The notes: a model not told the origin generated them from the letters alone. Positions 17,846 through 27,869 are shown, counted from the first letter of the stretch. The stretch: 64,000 bases of DNA from Porticoccus sp041395745 (GCA_041395745.1 JAWKZV010000002.1:496001-560000); one strand, 5' to 3'. Made by a program: numbers and translations.

Positions 17846-20635
17846 TTACAGGGCGGCAATGGCCTGCTGTTGCTGTTGCAGTTTGCCCAGCGCAGCCTCC
17901 ATTTCGGCGAGCTTTTCCCGCTCCTTCTCCACCACTTCTGCCGGTGCCTTGCCGATAAAACTCTCGTTGCTCAGCTTGCCCTGCACCCGTTGCAGTTCCT
18001 TTTGCAGTTTTTCCACTTCCTTGTTGAGGCGAGCCAGTTCAGCATCCTTGTCGATCAGGCCGGCCATGGGCACCAGGATTTCCATGTCGCCTACCAGGGC
18101 GGTGGCGGACATGGGTGCTTCGTCACCGGGGTTGAGCCAGTGGATGGTGTCCAGGTTGGCCAGCTTGGACAGGAACTGGCGGTTGCCTTCCAGGCGGCGC
18201 TGATCCTCGGCGCTGCCGTTGTTAACGTACACCGGCAGCGGTTTGCCCGGGGCGATATTCATCTCGCCGCGAATGTTGCGGATGCCGATGATGACTTTCT
18301 TCAGCCATTCGATATCCGCGATGGCGGTGGCGTCTATGCGGCTGTCGTCGGCCTGCGGGTAGGACTGCAACATGATGGTGTCGCCCTCGGCCCCGGCCAG
18401 GGCCTTGATCTGCTGCCAGATTTCCTCAGTGATAAAGGGCATCAGCGGATGGGCCAGGCGCAGGGTACTTTCCAGTACCCGGATCAGGGTGCGGCGGGTG
18501 CCTTTCTTCAGCACCTGGTCGGCGTTGTCGTCCCACAATACAGGCTTGGACAGCTCCAGGTACCAGTCGCAGTACTCGTTCCAGATAAATTCGTAGATCG
18601 CCTGTGAGGCCAGGTCAAAGCGGTAGGTAGAGATGGCTTCGGCCACGGTTTTTTCCGCCTGCTGCAGGCGGCTGATGATCCAGCGGTCCGCCAGGGACAG
18701 CTGGTAATCGGTACTGCCGTCCTGGCCGCAGTCCTGGCCCTCGGTGTTCATCAGCACGTAGCGGGCGGCGTTCCAGATCTTGTTGCAGAAATTGCGGAAG
18801 CCCTCGATGCGGCCCACATCGAAGTTGATGTCGCGACCGGTGGAGGCCAGCGAGTAATAGGTGTAGCGCAGGGCGTCGGTGCCGTAGGGGGAAATACCCT
18901 CGGGGAATTCCTTGCGGGTCTGCTTTTCGATCTTCTCGCGCAGGTGCGGCACCATCATGCCGGCGGTGCGCTTCTGTACCAGGGAATCCAGGTCGATGCC
19001 GTCGATCAGGTCGATGGGGTCGAGCACGTTGCCCTTTGACTTGGACATCTTCTGGCCCTGGCTGTCGCGTACCAGGCCGTGCACGTAGACGGTGTGGAAG
19101 GGCACTTCCTTCATGAAATACAGGGTCATCATGATCATCCGGGCTACCCAGAAGAAGATGATGTCGAAACCGGTCACCAGCACACTGCTGGGGTGGAAGG
19201 TCTTCAAAAACTCTGTGACTTTTGGGTCGCTATCGGCATTCGGCCAGCCCAGGGTGCCGAAGGTCCACAGTCCGGAGGAGAACCAGGTGTCCAGCACATC
19301 CTCGTCCTGGGTCAGGGCGATATCGCCGAGCTCGTGGTGTTGGCGCACCTCTTCTTCGCTGCGGCCCACGTAGACATTACCTTCTTCGTCGTACCAGGCG
19401 GGGATGCGGTGGCCCCACCACAGCTGCCGGGAGATACACCAGTCCTGAATGTCGCGCATCCAGGAGAAATACATGTTCTCGTATTGCTTGGGCACGAACT
19501 GGATGCTGCCGTCTTCCACGGCGGCGATGGCCTTTTCTGCCAGCGGCGCAGTTTTCACGTACCACTGGTCGGTCAGGTAGGGTTCGATCACCACCCCGGA
19601 GCGGTCGCCGCGGGGCACTTTCAGCTTGTGGTCGTCGATCTTTTCCAGCAGCCCGAGGTTGTCCAGGTCGGCAACGATCTGTTTGCGGGCCTCGAAACGC
19701 TCCATGCCCCGGTAGGTTTCGGGCACCTGGCTGTTGAGGTGGGCGTTGTGGTCGAAGATATTGATCATCGGCAGGCTGTGGCGCTGGCCCACTTCGTAGT
19801 CATTGAAGTCGTGGGCCGGGGTGATCTTCACACAGCCGGTACCGAACTCCAGATCTACGTAGTCGTCGGCAATAATCGGGATTTCCCGATCGGCCAATGG
19901 CAGGGTTACGGTCTTGCCCACCAGATGGGCATAGCGCTCATCTGCCGGGTTTACTGCCACGGCGGTGTCGCCGAGCATGGTTTCCGGGCGGGTGGTGGCC
20001 ACTACCAGGAAGCCGCTGCCATCGGTGAGCGGGTATTTGAAGTGCCACAGGGAGCCGTTCTCTTCCTCGGAAATCACTTCCAGGTCGGAGATGGCGGTGT
20101 GCAGTTTCGGGTCCCAGTTTACCAGCCGCTTGCCGCGGTAGATCAGGCCATCCTGATAAAGACGGATGAAGACTTCCTGGACGGCCTTGTAGAAGCCGTC
20201 GTCCATGGTGAAGCGCTCCCGGGACCAGTCCGGTGACGCACCGAGGCGGCGCAGCTGGCGGGTGATGGTGCCGCCGGACTGTTCTTTCCACTCCCAGACT
20301 TTTTCGATGAATTTGTCGCGGCCGAGATCGTGGCGTGACACGCCATCGGCATCCAGCAATCTTTCCACCACCATCTGGGTGGCGATGCCGGCGTGGTCGG
20401 TGCCCACCTGCCACAGGGTATTGTTGCCGCGCATGCGGTGATAGCGGATCAGCGCATCCATGATGGCTTCCTGGAAGCCGTGCCCCATGTGCAGGCTGCC
20501 GGTGACATTGGGCGGCGGAATCATGATGCAATACGGATCGGCGGTAGTGTCGCCGCTGGGCTTGAAATAGCCGTTGCTTTCCCAAGTCTGGTACCACTTC
20601 ATTTCGATGTCTTGGGGGCTAAAGGTCTTTTCCAT
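17846..20635 (-). CDS. valS: valyl-tRNA synthetase
   Basis: 929 aa class I synthetase. The HIGH-type motif is in PPPNVTGSLHMGHGF, the KMSKS motif is in QKMSKSKGN, an editing (CP1) domain contains TTRPETMLGDTAVAV, and the C-terminal coiled coil (about 860-929, rich in Glu/Lys/Gln) matches the ValRS tRNA-binding arm. It charges tRNA-Val and edits mis-activated threonine. It follows holC and a small acidic gene on the same strand, an order typical of gammaproteobacteria. Confidence 0.97.
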   Translation of the reverse strand: MEKTFSPQDIEMKWYQTWESNGYFKPSGDTTADPYCIMIPPPNVTGSLHMGHGFQEAIMDALIRYHRMRGNNTLWQVGTDHAGIATQMVVERLLDADGVSRHDLGRDKFIEKVWEWKEQSGGTITRQLRRLGASPDWSRERFTMDDGFYKAVQEVFIRLYQDGLIYRGKRLVNWDPKLHTAISDLEVISEEENGSLWHFKYPLTDGSGFLVVATTRPETMLGDTAVAVNPADERYAHLVGKTVTLPLADREIPIIADDYVDLEFGTGCVKITPAHDFNDYEVGQRHSLPMINIFDHNAHLNSQVPETYRGMERFEARKQIVADLDNLGLLEKIDDHKLKVPRGDRSGVVIEPYLTDQWYVKTAPLAEKAIAAVEDGSIQFVPKQYENMYFSWMRDIQDWCISRQLWWGHRIPAWYDEEGNVYVGRSEEEVRQHHELGDIALTQDEDVLDTWFSSGLWTFGTLGWPNADSDPKVTEFLKTFHPSSVLVTGFDIIFFWVARMIMMTLYFMKEVPFHTVYVHGLVRDSQGQKMSKSKGNVLDPIDLIDGIDLDSLVQKRTAGMMVPHLREKIEKQTRKEFPEGISPYGTDALRYTYYSLASTGRDINFDVGRIEGFRNFCNKIWNAARYVLMNTEGQDCGQDGSTDYQLSLADRWIISRLQQAEKTVAEAISTYRFDLASQAIYEFIWNEYCDWYLELSKPVLWDDNADQVLKKGTRRTLIRVLESTLRLAHPLMPFITEEIWQQIKALAGAEGDTIMLQSYPQADDSRIDATAIADIEWLKKVIIGIRNIRGEMNIAPGKPLPVYVNNGSAEDQRRLEGNRQFLSKLANLDTIHWLNPGDEAPMSATALVGDMEILVPMAGLIDKDAELARLNKEVEKLQKELQRVQGKLSNESFIGKAPAEVVEKEREKLAEMEAALGKLQQQQQAIAAL

Positions 20636-20719
20636 GTCTACTCGCAGGGGGTCAGGGCAAAACAGATTATCCCGCTGGCCTTGGCGGGACAGATAAGGGC
20701 GGAAATTATAATGATCAGG

Positions 20720-21190
20720 TCAGCCTTCGTCGACGTGGTTGTCCAGCAGGTCGAGTTGGCCCTGCTGGATCATCTGACGCAGGCGGCCGCGCAGTTTCTG
20801 TTCCAGTTTGGGCAGATGCTCGGCCACCAGTTCGTCCAGTAGTTGTTCCAGATTGTCCCAGTCCGTATCGCTATCTGTTTCGGCGGGGGACGCAGGGATA
20901 GCGGCGGCCTCCGTTTCCAGGACCGGAATGGCTGCTTCCTGTGCCAATTCCGGCGGTGAAATACAGTCTTCGCTTATGGCTACCGCTGTTTCGGCTGGGG
21001 CATCGTCGCAGGTATCGGTGAGAATGGGGATGTGCAGGTCGAGGTCGTCATCCAGCTGTTCGAAGGGTTCATTGAGCAGCGGGATGTCGTGCTGGAATTC
21101 CGGGCCGTCGTGGAGTGCATAGCGAAGTTTGTCGAGTTCATCGAGCAACTGCTTGCGGGTCTGCCCCGTTTCGCCATTTTGTTGGGACAA
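20720..21190 (-). CDS. acidic hypothetical protein between holC and valS
   Basis: 156 aa, strongly acidic, with a low-complexity middle (rich in Ala/Glu/Pro, about 60-110) and two helical ends. The C-terminal helix (LEQLLDELVAEHLPKLEQKLRGRLRQMIQQ) is predicted to be amphipathic. It lies between holC and valS on the same strand, in position to be co-transcribed. Genes of unknown function are often annotated in this slot; no enzymatic motif is visible. Confidence 0.7.
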   Translation of the reverse strand: MSQQNGETGQTRKQLLDELDKLRYALHDGPEFQHDIPLLNEPFEQLDDDLDLHIPILTDTCDDAPAETAVAISEDCISPPELAQEAAIPVLETEAAAIPASPAETDSDTDWDNLEQLLDELVAEHLPKLEQKLRGRLRQMIQQGQLDLLDNHVDEG

Positions 21191-21209
21191 GGTAATTACC
21201 TCCGGGTAC

Positions 21210-21647
21210 CTATTGTGCTGCGGCCTCGGCCTTGCTCAGGTCATGGTACTGCAACGGATAACCGCGGTGGTTGTAAAAAGCCCAGCGGGCTCTTTTTTCC
21301 TCAATCACCTGCTGGTCATCGTAGATGATTTCGATGGTCTTCTCAAAACGGGAAAACCAGCCGGGGGCTTCTCCGGCCAGGTTGATCAGGATGCCGTGAT
21401 GCTCGCCGGGATCGTCGCCATGGCTGATGGCGATGGCCGACTCCGGCACTGCCTCGATGGCATGGGGCAGAAATGAAGTTGGCTTGAAGGACCACAGCAG
21501 TTCGTCGAGGCGTTTGGATGTTTCTTCATCGGGCGTGTGCAGCAGCACCGGCAGCCCCCGCTGATACGCTTTTTCGGTCAGGCGGCAGGCCAGTGCCAAT
21601 GCCGCTTCGAAGTTTCCCGCCAGTTTGTAGAAGTTAACCTGGGTCAC
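21210..21647 (-). CDS. holC: DNA polymerase III chi subunit
   Basis: 145 aa, matching HolC length and its N-terminal pattern VNFYKLAGNFEAALALACRL plus GLPVLLHTPDEE and LLWSFKPTSFLPH. Chi links the clamp loader to single-stranded-DNA-binding protein. It overlaps the 3' end of pepA by 4 bases, and the pepA-holC-valS order is conserved in many gammaproteobacteria. Confidence 0.93.
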   Translation of the reverse strand: MTQVNFYKLAGNFEAALALACRLTEKAYQRGLPVLLHTPDEETSKRLDELLWSFKPTSFLPHAIEAVPESAIAISHGDDPGEHHGILINLAGEAPGWFSRFEKTIEIIYDDQQVIEEKRARWAFYNHRGYPLQYHDLSKAEAAAQ

Positions 21648-23130
21648 AGACCGGCCTGCTCCAGCAGGAATTGCATCAGCAAAGATACCGGCCTGCCACT
21701 GGCCCCTTTGTTAGCGCCGCTATTCCAGGCGGTGCCGGCGATATCCAGATGCGCCCAGCGGTAATTCTTGGTGAAGCGTGCCAGGAAGCAGGCTGCTGTA
21801 ATGGTGCCGGCTTCGCGACCGCCGATATTGGCCATGTCTGCGAAATTACTTTTTAGCTGCTTGTCATATTCCTTCCACAGCGGCAGTCGCCAGACGCGGT
21901 CGCCGCTGGTGTTGCCGGCACTTTCAAGCTGGCCGGCCAGTTCATCGTCGTTGCTCAACAGTCCACTGGCATGGCTGCCGAGGGCCATCACGCAGGCGCC
22001 GGTGAGGGTGGCGATGTCGATCACCACTGCCGGTTTGAAACGGCCCGCGTAGGTGAGGGCGTCACAGAGGATCAGGCGGCCCTCGGCATCGGTGTTGAGG
22101 ATCTCGATAGTCTGGCCGGACATGCTGGTGACAATATCACCGGGTTTGGTGGCCTTGCCGCTCGGCATGTTTTCCACGGTGGGAATAATGCCCACCACAT
22201 TGAGGGGCAGTCCGCTCTCGGCGGCGGCGGCGAGGGCGCCGAGTACGCTGGCGGCTCCGCACATGTCGTATTTCATTTCATCCATACCGGCGCCGGGTTT
22301 CAGACTGATACCGCCAGAATCGAAGGTAACACCTTTGCCCACCAGGGCTACCGGTTTGTCGCCGCGCTTGCCACCCTTGTACTCCAGCACGATGAGCTTG
22401 GCCGGCTGCTCGGTGCCCGCAGTGACGGATAGCAGTGAGCCCATGCCGAGATCCTGCATCTGTTTCTCGGTCAGCACCTTGCAGGTCATGTTGGCGTGTT
22501 TGCCCGCCAGGGACTTGGCTTGGTCGGCCAGGTAGCTGGGGGTGCAGATGTTGCCGGGCAGGTCGCCCAGCTCCCGTGCGCGGTTAATGCCGTTGCCGAT
22601 AGCCGTGCCCAGCACCAGGGATTTCTTCACACTCTCCTGCCCGTGGCGTCCGGGCAGTATCAGGCTCACCTTTTTCAGAGTGGTGGGCTTTTTCTCGGCC
22701 GAATTAAACGGATTGAACAGGTAGGCAGCTTCGCCGAGCCGACGTGCCAGATGCTGTGCCTGCCAGGCTGTGTCCCTGTTATTGACGGAAACCCCGGCCA
22801 TTGAGACGCAGGCCGACTTGATTGGCAGCTTGGTCAGTTGGCCGGCCAGATTGGCAGCAAGTTCCAGGAACGATTGTTCATTGAGGCTGTCTTTTCCGGT
22901 GGTGTAGATCAACAGCCGTTCCGCAGCGAGTCCCGGTGGTTCGCTGAGCAGCAGAAAACGGTTGTCGGCCTGTTTGATATCGCCTTTCTTGACCAGTCGG
23001 CCGATCAGACCGCCGGTGGCCTCGTCGATGGATTTCAGTTCCGGGCAGTCGAGTCCCTTGTCGCCAAAGGCCACGGCCAGGCATTCGGTTTGCGGGTGGG
23101 TAATGATCCGACGAGGACATTCAGTTCCAT
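21644..23130 (-). CDS. pepA: cytosol aminopeptidase PepA, apparent N-terminal frameshift
   Basis: Dizinc leucyl aminopeptidase with the metal and active-site motif NTDAEGRLILCDAL and the upstream VGKGVTFDSGGISLKPGAGMDEMKYDM block. The natural start appears to be the ATG at 23130 (MELNVLVGSLPT). That frame leaves the main frame at about 23092-23100, where a run of C residues seems one base short. The main frame continues as PQTECLAVAFGDKG. An uninterrupted frame exists upstream but gives an unfamily-like N-terminus crossing the divergent lptF start. Either a real disruption or a homopolymer sequence error. Confidence 0.88.
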
Positions 23131-23244
23131 GTTTACTCCAATGGATAAGAGAGTGGTACGGAGTGCGAGACATCGGGAGTCTAATTCTGGATAATTGCGG
23201 CAACAACTCCCCGCCTATCGGCCTAGCATAACAGGAATAATCGC

Positions 23245-24378
23245 TTGCTGATATTTCGCTACCTTGCACGAGATTTGCTCACTACGACGCTAGGAGTCTG
23301 CTCCGTTTTGCTGCTAGTGATCGTCAGCGGCCGTTTCGTCAAATACCTCGCCCAGGCCGCAGCAGGTGACCTGGATGCCGGCATTCTCCTGGCTATCATC
23401 GGCTATCGGTTGCCGGGTTTCATTGAGCTGATTCTGCCGCTGGCTTTTTTCCTGGGCGTGTTGCTGTCCTACGGTCGCCTCTACGTGCAAAGTGAAATGA
23501 CGGTAATGACGGCCTGTGGCATGAGCCCCTTTCGGCTGGTGGTCTATACCATGATTCCCGGTCTGGCCATTGCCTTGGTGGTGGGGTGGCTCAGTGTGGA
23601 TGTCAGTCCCACCGGGTTGCGCAAGGCTGAAGCCCTGCTCAATGCACAGAAAGAGCGGGGTGATCTGGAAGGGCTGACCGCCCGCCATTTCCATTCCTTG
23701 CAGGGCGGCAAATCGGTCACCTATACCGAGGAGGTGTCCAAGGAAGGGGAGATGACCGATATCTTCCTGGCCGAGAATAACCCTGAGGCTGAAGATGGTC
23801 GCCAGCTGGTGTTGGTGATAGCGCAGACGGGCAATCACCGCAGCACTGATCAGGGCAGCTTCCTGGTATTGAAAGATGGCTACCGGATTCAGGGTATCCC
23901 CGGGGAAGCGGATTATCAGATTACCCGTTTCGAGGAATACGGTCAGCGTCTCAGCAAGCCCCAACCCCAGCGCCGCCGCGACAAAGTGGACACCATGTAT
24001 ACCGTGGAGCTGCTGGATTCCGATCAGCCGGCCTACCAGGCAGCGGTGCAGTGGAGGCTCTCCGTGCCAGTACTGGTATTGGTGATCAGCCTGATCGCCA
24101 TCCCCCTCAGCAAGACCGATCCTCGCCAGGGGCGATTTGCCCGTATTGTTCCGGCAGTGCTGCTGTACATCATCTATCTGGTTACCCTGAATGGTGCCAG
24201 GGGGATGGCCGAGGACGGCAAGGTGTCGGCCATCGTGGGTCTTTGGGGTGTCCACCTGATGTTCTGCGCCATAGCCGTGCTGCTCTATAACTGGCGCTGG
24301 ATTCTTGAGCATGGCCGAGAATTGCTGGCCAGGGTTCGTTCCCGGGGCGGAGAGGAAATGAATGATGCCGCGCACTGA
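23245..24378 (+). CDS. lptF: LPS export permease LptF
   Basis: 377 aa inner-membrane component of the LptB2FGC lipopolysaccharide exporter. Three N-terminal helices, a periplasmic beta-jellyroll (about 130-270) and three C-terminal helices are discernible. Family sequences include MLIFRYLARDLL at the start, ELILPLAFFLGVLLSYGRLY and RLSVPVLVLVISLIAIPLS. The start is TTG at 23245, preceded by an AGGAA at about 8 bases; no ATG fits better. It is divergent from pepA and overlaps lptG, as in E. coli. Confidence 0.94.
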   Translation: MLIFRYLARDLLTTTLGVCSVLLLVIVSGRFVKYLAQAAAGDLDAGILLAIIGYRLPGFIELILPLAFFLGVLLSYGRLYVQSEMTVMTACGMSPFRLVVYTMIPGLAIALVVGWLSVDVSPTGLRKAEALLNAQKERGDLEGLTARHFHSLQGGKSVTYTEEVSKEGEMTDIFLAENNPEAEDGRQLVLVIAQTGNHRSTDQGSFLVLKDGYRIQGIPGEADYQITRFEEYGQRLSKPQPQRRRDKVDTMYTVELLDSDQPAYQAAVQWRLSVPVLVLVISLIAIPLSKTDPRQGRFARIVPAVLLYIIYLVTLNGARGMAEDGKVSAIVGLWGVHLMFCAIAVLLYNWRWILEHGRELLARVRSRGGEEMNDAAH

Positions 24379-25450
24379 GTATTTGCCGATGCAGCGCCTT
24401 TCCCGCTATGTGACTACCGCGGTCCTGGGTTCCATTGCCCTCGTACTGCTGGTAGTCGTGGCGCTGGATGCCATCGGTGCAGTGATCGACGGGATGGGGG
24501 ATATCTCCCATAAATTCACCTTTGGTCAGGTGCTGATTTACGTGGCGATGACCCTTCCCGGTCGCATTTATGAAAATCTCCCGATGGCATCCCTGATCGG
24601 CTGCCTGATCGGTCTCGGGGTGCTGGCCAACAACTCGGAGTTGGTGGTGATGCGCGCCGCGGGGGTGTCGGTGCTGCGTATCGTCTGGATGGTATTGCGC
24701 CCGGTCTTGTGGCTGATTCTGTTGGGTGCCCTGCTGGGGGAATATCTGGTTCCTTATTCCGACCAGTATGCCGAGAGCCGACGGATGTTGTTGAAAGGTG
24801 GCAAGAGCGCTCAGGAAACGGACAGCGGTTTCTGGAACAAGGAAGGGCATGAGTTCATGCACTTCAACGCAGTCTACCCCGGTGGAGTGCTGTTCGGTGT
24901 AACTCGTTACCGCTTCAATGATGAGCACCATTTGCTGGAAGCCAGTTTTGCCGAGCGTGCCACGTTCCAGGGCGATCACTGGCTGGAAGAGCGCGGTGTG
25001 GTGACTAACTTCATGGAAGATCGCACCTCTACCGACACCTTTGTGACCCGTGAATGGCAGACCAACCTGTCTCCGGAATTGCTCAATCTGATCGTCTTCT
25101 CGCCAGAATCACTGGCGATCAGAAGTCTCTATAACTACAGCGAGTATCTGGAAGAGCAGGGGCAGGAAGCATCAAAGTACGAACTGGCCTTCTGGAAAAA
25201 GGCTTTGCAGCCATTCACCATCGTCAGTCTGGTGTTGATCGCGATTTCGTTTGTGTTCGGGCCGTTGCGGCAGGTCACCATGGGCTACCGCATTTTTGCC
25301 GGCGTGATTGTGGGGCTGGTGTTTCGCACCCTTCAGGATCTGCTCGGACCGGCCAGTGTGGTATTCGGGTTTTCCCCCTTCCTGGCCGTGGTTTTGCCGG
25401 CGATTATTTGTTCGCTGATCGGATTCTGGTTGTTGCGCCGGGCTTCCTGA
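24362..25450 (+). CDS. lptG: LPS export permease LptG
   Basis: Partner permease of LptF. It has the same architecture: three helices, a periplasmic domain (about 125-260) and three helices, with NLPMASLIGCLIGLGVLANNSELVVMRAAGVS in the coupling region and FAGVIVGLVFRTLQDLLGP near the C-terminus. The 5' end overlaps lptF by 17 bases from the first ATG (24362). The ATG at 24389 (MQRLSRYV) is an equally plausible start and would leave a 10-base gap. Confidence 0.94.
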   Translation: MMPRTEYLPMQRLSRYVTTAVLGSIALVLLVVVALDAIGAVIDGMGDISHKFTFGQVLIYVAMTLPGRIYENLPMASLIGCLIGLGVLANNSELVVMRAAGVSVLRIVWMVLRPVLWLILLGALLGEYLVPYSDQYAESRRMLLKGGKSAQETDSGFWNKEGHEFMHFNAVYPGGVLFGVTRYRFNDEHHLLEASFAERATFQGDHWLEERGVVTNFMEDRTSTDTFVTREWQTNLSPELLNLIVFSPESLAIRSLYNYSEYLEEQGQEASKYELAFWKKALQPFTIVSLVLIAISFVFGPLRQVTMGYRIFAGVIVGLVFRTLQDLLGPASVVFGFSPFLAVVLPAIICSLIGFWLLRRAS

Positions 25451-25455
25451 GCCAG

Positions 25456-25932
25456 CTACTTTTTGTTCTTCTTGGGCGGCTTCGGCAGCAGCAGTGTACG
25501 GGTGTGACTCCACTTGTCGTGCAGGCAGTCCCCGTTTCGGTCAATCAGGCACCACAGGTAGCCCGCACCCAGTGCCGCCAGTGACAGCGCAGCCAGGCCG
25601 CAGCGCAACCAGCAGCCCTGCCAGTCTGGTGTCCCGCCATTGATACTCTTAAGCTGTAAACGCCAGGATTTCATCCCCAGGGTCTGCCCTGAGCGGCGCC
25701 AACACCAGACATAGTAAAAAGCCAGGCAGAACCACCAGCCTCCCAAGAGGGTGATTTGCAATAGCCCGTGAGTCGCCTCTAAAGGATCATCATCCAGCAA
25801 ACTGCGTAGCAGAAAGACAACAATGGCATACGCAAAGGTAATGCCCAGCATAAGGAGTCCATCGTAGATCATTGCCATCAGGCGGCGAATAAGGGTTGCC
25901 GGAGGCAGTGTGGAGGATGATTCTGTGGTCAA
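25456..25932 (-). CDS. RDD-family membrane protein
   Basis: 158 aa with three to four membrane helices. The family Arg and Asp-Asp pattern is visible in RRLMAMIYDGLLML and the QTLGMKSWRLQL region, and a basic C-terminal tail (PKPPKKNKK) follows. RDD proteins are linked to transport or ion homeostasis, but no precise function is established for this one. It is convergent with lptG, with only 5 bases between stops. Confidence 0.85.
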   Translation of the reverse strand: MTTESSSTLPPATLIRRLMAMIYDGLLMLGITFAYAIVVFLLRSLLDDDPLEATHGLLQITLLGGWWFCLAFYYVWCWRRSGQTLGMKSWRLQLKSINGGTPDWQGCWLRCGLAALSLAALGAGYLWCLIDRNGDCLHDKWSHTRTLLLPKPPKKNKK

Positions 25933-26058
25933 GGCCGTTTCCCGTCATAGCTGTGGCGGGGCATTCTAGCAAACTCTGTCCAGGTTTAAGACTTTCAGGT
26001 GTCGCCCCCCGGGTGAGTGGGTGGCGGATCACTGTTGTGAACATGGCAAATAAAAAAA

Positions 26059-26077
26059 GGCTGCCAAGATGGCAGCC
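26059..26077 (-). terminator. rho-independent terminator downstream of the phasin gene
   Basis: GGCTGCC-AAGAT-GGCAGCC gives a perfect 7-bp GC-rich stem. On the minus strand it is followed by a T tract (complement of the A run at 26052-26058). It lies 70 bases beyond the phasin stop. Confidence 0.85.
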
Positions 26078-26145
26078 TATAAAATCAGGCCTAGGGGAGG
26101 TGGCCTGTGGCACTAGTTGCTCTTGCGAGCAAGGGGGGGGTAAAA

Positions 26146-26745
26146 CTATTCTGTTACCGGTTTTTCCTCGGCAGCCTTGGGAGCCGCTTTGCGGGTAGTT
26201 TTCTTGGGAGCGGGAGTCGGTTTTTCGGCTTCGGGTTCCTTGGCGACCAGGGCAGAAACTGCCGCGATCAGTTCATCCAGTTTGCCGCTCAGTTCAGTCA
26301 ACTTCTCTTCCTTGCCGAAAGTGGGCAGTGTCGGCATGGTGGGCATGGTCAGCTTTGAGGAAACCTTGCCGCGAATTTCGTCCACTTTAGTAGTGATGTT
26401 GGCTTTTACGGTTTCCTTATTCAGGCTCTTGCTCTGAATCTTCAGCTTTTCTCCCTGAGCCTTGAGCTTTTCACTCTGGGCTTTCAGTTTGTCACCAGCT
26501 TCTTTCAGTTTGTCGCCGGTTTTGTCCAACTTGGTTTTGGCTTCGTCAAGCTTGGTCTTTGCTTCGGCTTCGATTTTGGTGCCGCGCTCTACCAGGTCGT
26601 CGAAATAGCGACGGGTGGAGTCGCTCATTTTTTCGTATCCTTCATGGATGTTGTTCAGGCCGTGACCATAAGCGCCAAGCCCGGCAAGCCAGATCTTTCG
26701 TGCCAGCTCTTCGGTCTTGTCAATAGCGTTTTTAATCTCTGCCAT
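26146..26745 (-). CDS. phasin-family PHA granule-associated protein
   Basis: 199 aa. An N-terminal phasin helix (EELARKIWLAGLGAYGHGL, then DLVERGTKIEAEAKTKL) is followed by a long heptad-like Lys/Glu region with KL(K/D)xxG(D/E)KLK repeats (about 70-110). The C-terminal tail is Lys/Pro/Ala-rich (KPTPAPKKTTRKAAPKAAEE), like a short version of the histone-like tail of PhaF. PhaI/PhaF-type phasins coat polyhydroxyalkanoate granules. The gene is divergent from a TetR-family gene and has its own terminator. Confidence 0.88.
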   Translation of the reverse strand: MAEIKNAIDKTEELARKIWLAGLGAYGHGLNNIHEGYEKMSDSTRRYFDDLVERGTKIEAEAKTKLDEAKTKLDKTGDKLKEAGDKLKAQSEKLKAQGEKLKIQSKSLNKETVKANITTKVDEIRGKVSSKLTMPTMPTLPTFGKEEKLTELSGKLDELIAAVSALVAKEPEAEKPTPAPKKTTRKAAPKAAEEKPVTE

Positions 26746-26885
26746 AGTAGTATCTCCGGTACAGTTGACTGTGAGCGTATTGCTCTAAACTTTCAGTCAG
26801 ACTAGGGAAAATTTTTAGAAAACGCATACTAAAAACAGAAGTTTTCAACAAAAAATGAGATTTTTTTGACGGATGGGGAGAGCCC

Positions 26886-27530
26886 ATGAAAAGGCGCGAA
26901 CAGATATTGCTGGTGAGTCTGGCGCTGTTCAATGATGAAGGTGAAGCTAATCTCTCTGCTGTTGATATCGCCAATGAGTTGGATATCAGTCCCGGCAACC
27001 TTTACTACCACTTTAAAGGCAAGGATGAGCTGGTAACTGAGCTCTACGGGCGTTTCGAAGAGGGCATAGAGCTGTTATTAAGGGATGGTATCGAAGCCCG
27101 CGCCAGCCTGGAGGAGTACTGGCTCCACCTTTATGTGATCTTTGAACACATCTACCACTACCGATTTTTCTTCCGCAATATCACTGACCTTTTGCAAAAG
27201 TACCAGGGGGTCGAGCCCCGTTTCCGGCGATTGATGGAGCAGCAGACGCGCTGGGTCAAACAGTTGTTAACCGGATTGTTGCAAGAGGGCGTCATTACTG
27301 ATCCGCACATGGTGAAAGAGCGTATTGAGCAATTGGCAGACAGTATCATGCTGCTGTTCACTCACTGGTTTCAGTTCCAGAACCTGCGCAACCGCAAGCT
27401 TGACCAGCACGACTTTATCCAGAGTGCCATTCTGCAGATCATGACGCTGCTCGCTCCTTACATGGGTGATTTGCAATTACGGTTTATGGAAGCCTGTAGC
27501 GACCTTTACCACAGGGAAAAACGAGGCTAG
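26886..27530 (+). CDS. TetR-family regulator (probable PHA-related)
   Basis: 214 aa with an N-terminal TetR helix-turn-helix (SAVDIANELDISPGNLYYHFKGKDELV) and a C-terminal ligand domain including DLLQKYQGVEPRFRRLM. It is divergent from the phasin gene and followed by a PHA-system protein gene, so a PhaD-like role in controlling granule proteins is likely from context. The ligand is unknown. Confidence 0.88.
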   Translation: MKRREQILLVSLALFNDEGEANLSAVDIANELDISPGNLYYHFKGKDELVTELYGRFEEGIELLLRDGIEARASLEEYWLHLYVIFEHIYHYRFFFRNITDLLQKYQGVEPRFRRLMEQQTRWVKQLLTGLLQEGVITDPHMVKERIEQLADSIMLLFTHWFQFQNLRNRKLDQHDFIQSAILQIMTLLAPYMGDLQLRFMEACSDLYHREKRG

Positions 27531-27593
27531 CATCGGCCCCCTTGTCGTTGGCCCCTTGGCTGACAATGATAAAAATGAAGAAGGCGGGAGTTT

Positions 27594-27869
27594 ATGAGCC
27601 AGATACGTATCAAGCGTCACCACACCATGGATCGAGAACATGTGCGCGCCATGACCGAAGAATTGGGAGAAAAACTGAAAGGGAAGTTCGGTGGTGATTA
27701 CCAGTGGGAAGGCGATATGGTGCACTACAAATACAGTGGTGTTGAAGCCAAAGTCAGTTTTGATGACACCAGTCTACAGGTGGATGTGAAGCTGGGCCTG
27801 CTGATGGGGGCTCTTAAAGGCATGATTGAATCCGAGGTCAACAAATACCTTGATCAGCATGTGAGTTGA
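27594..27869 (+). CDS. polyhydroxyalkanoic acid system family protein
   Basis: 91 aa small protein of the PHA_gran_rgn family. Recognisable pieces are MSQIRIKRHHTMDREHVRAM at the N-terminus and LLMGALKGMIESEVNKYL at the C-terminus. The molecular role is undefined; family members are encoded with phasins and PHA synthases. It sits 60 bases downstream of the TetR gene on the same strand. Confidence 0.85.
   Translation: MSQIRIKRHHTMDREHVRAMTEELGEKLKGKFGGDYQWEGDMVHYKYSGVEAKVSFDDTSLQVDVKLGLLMGALKGMIESEVNKYLDQHVS

Noticed and set aside
19079..20236. 385-aa plus-strand ORF opposite valS
   Set aside because: Antisense of ValRS; no independent motif or ribosome-binding site.
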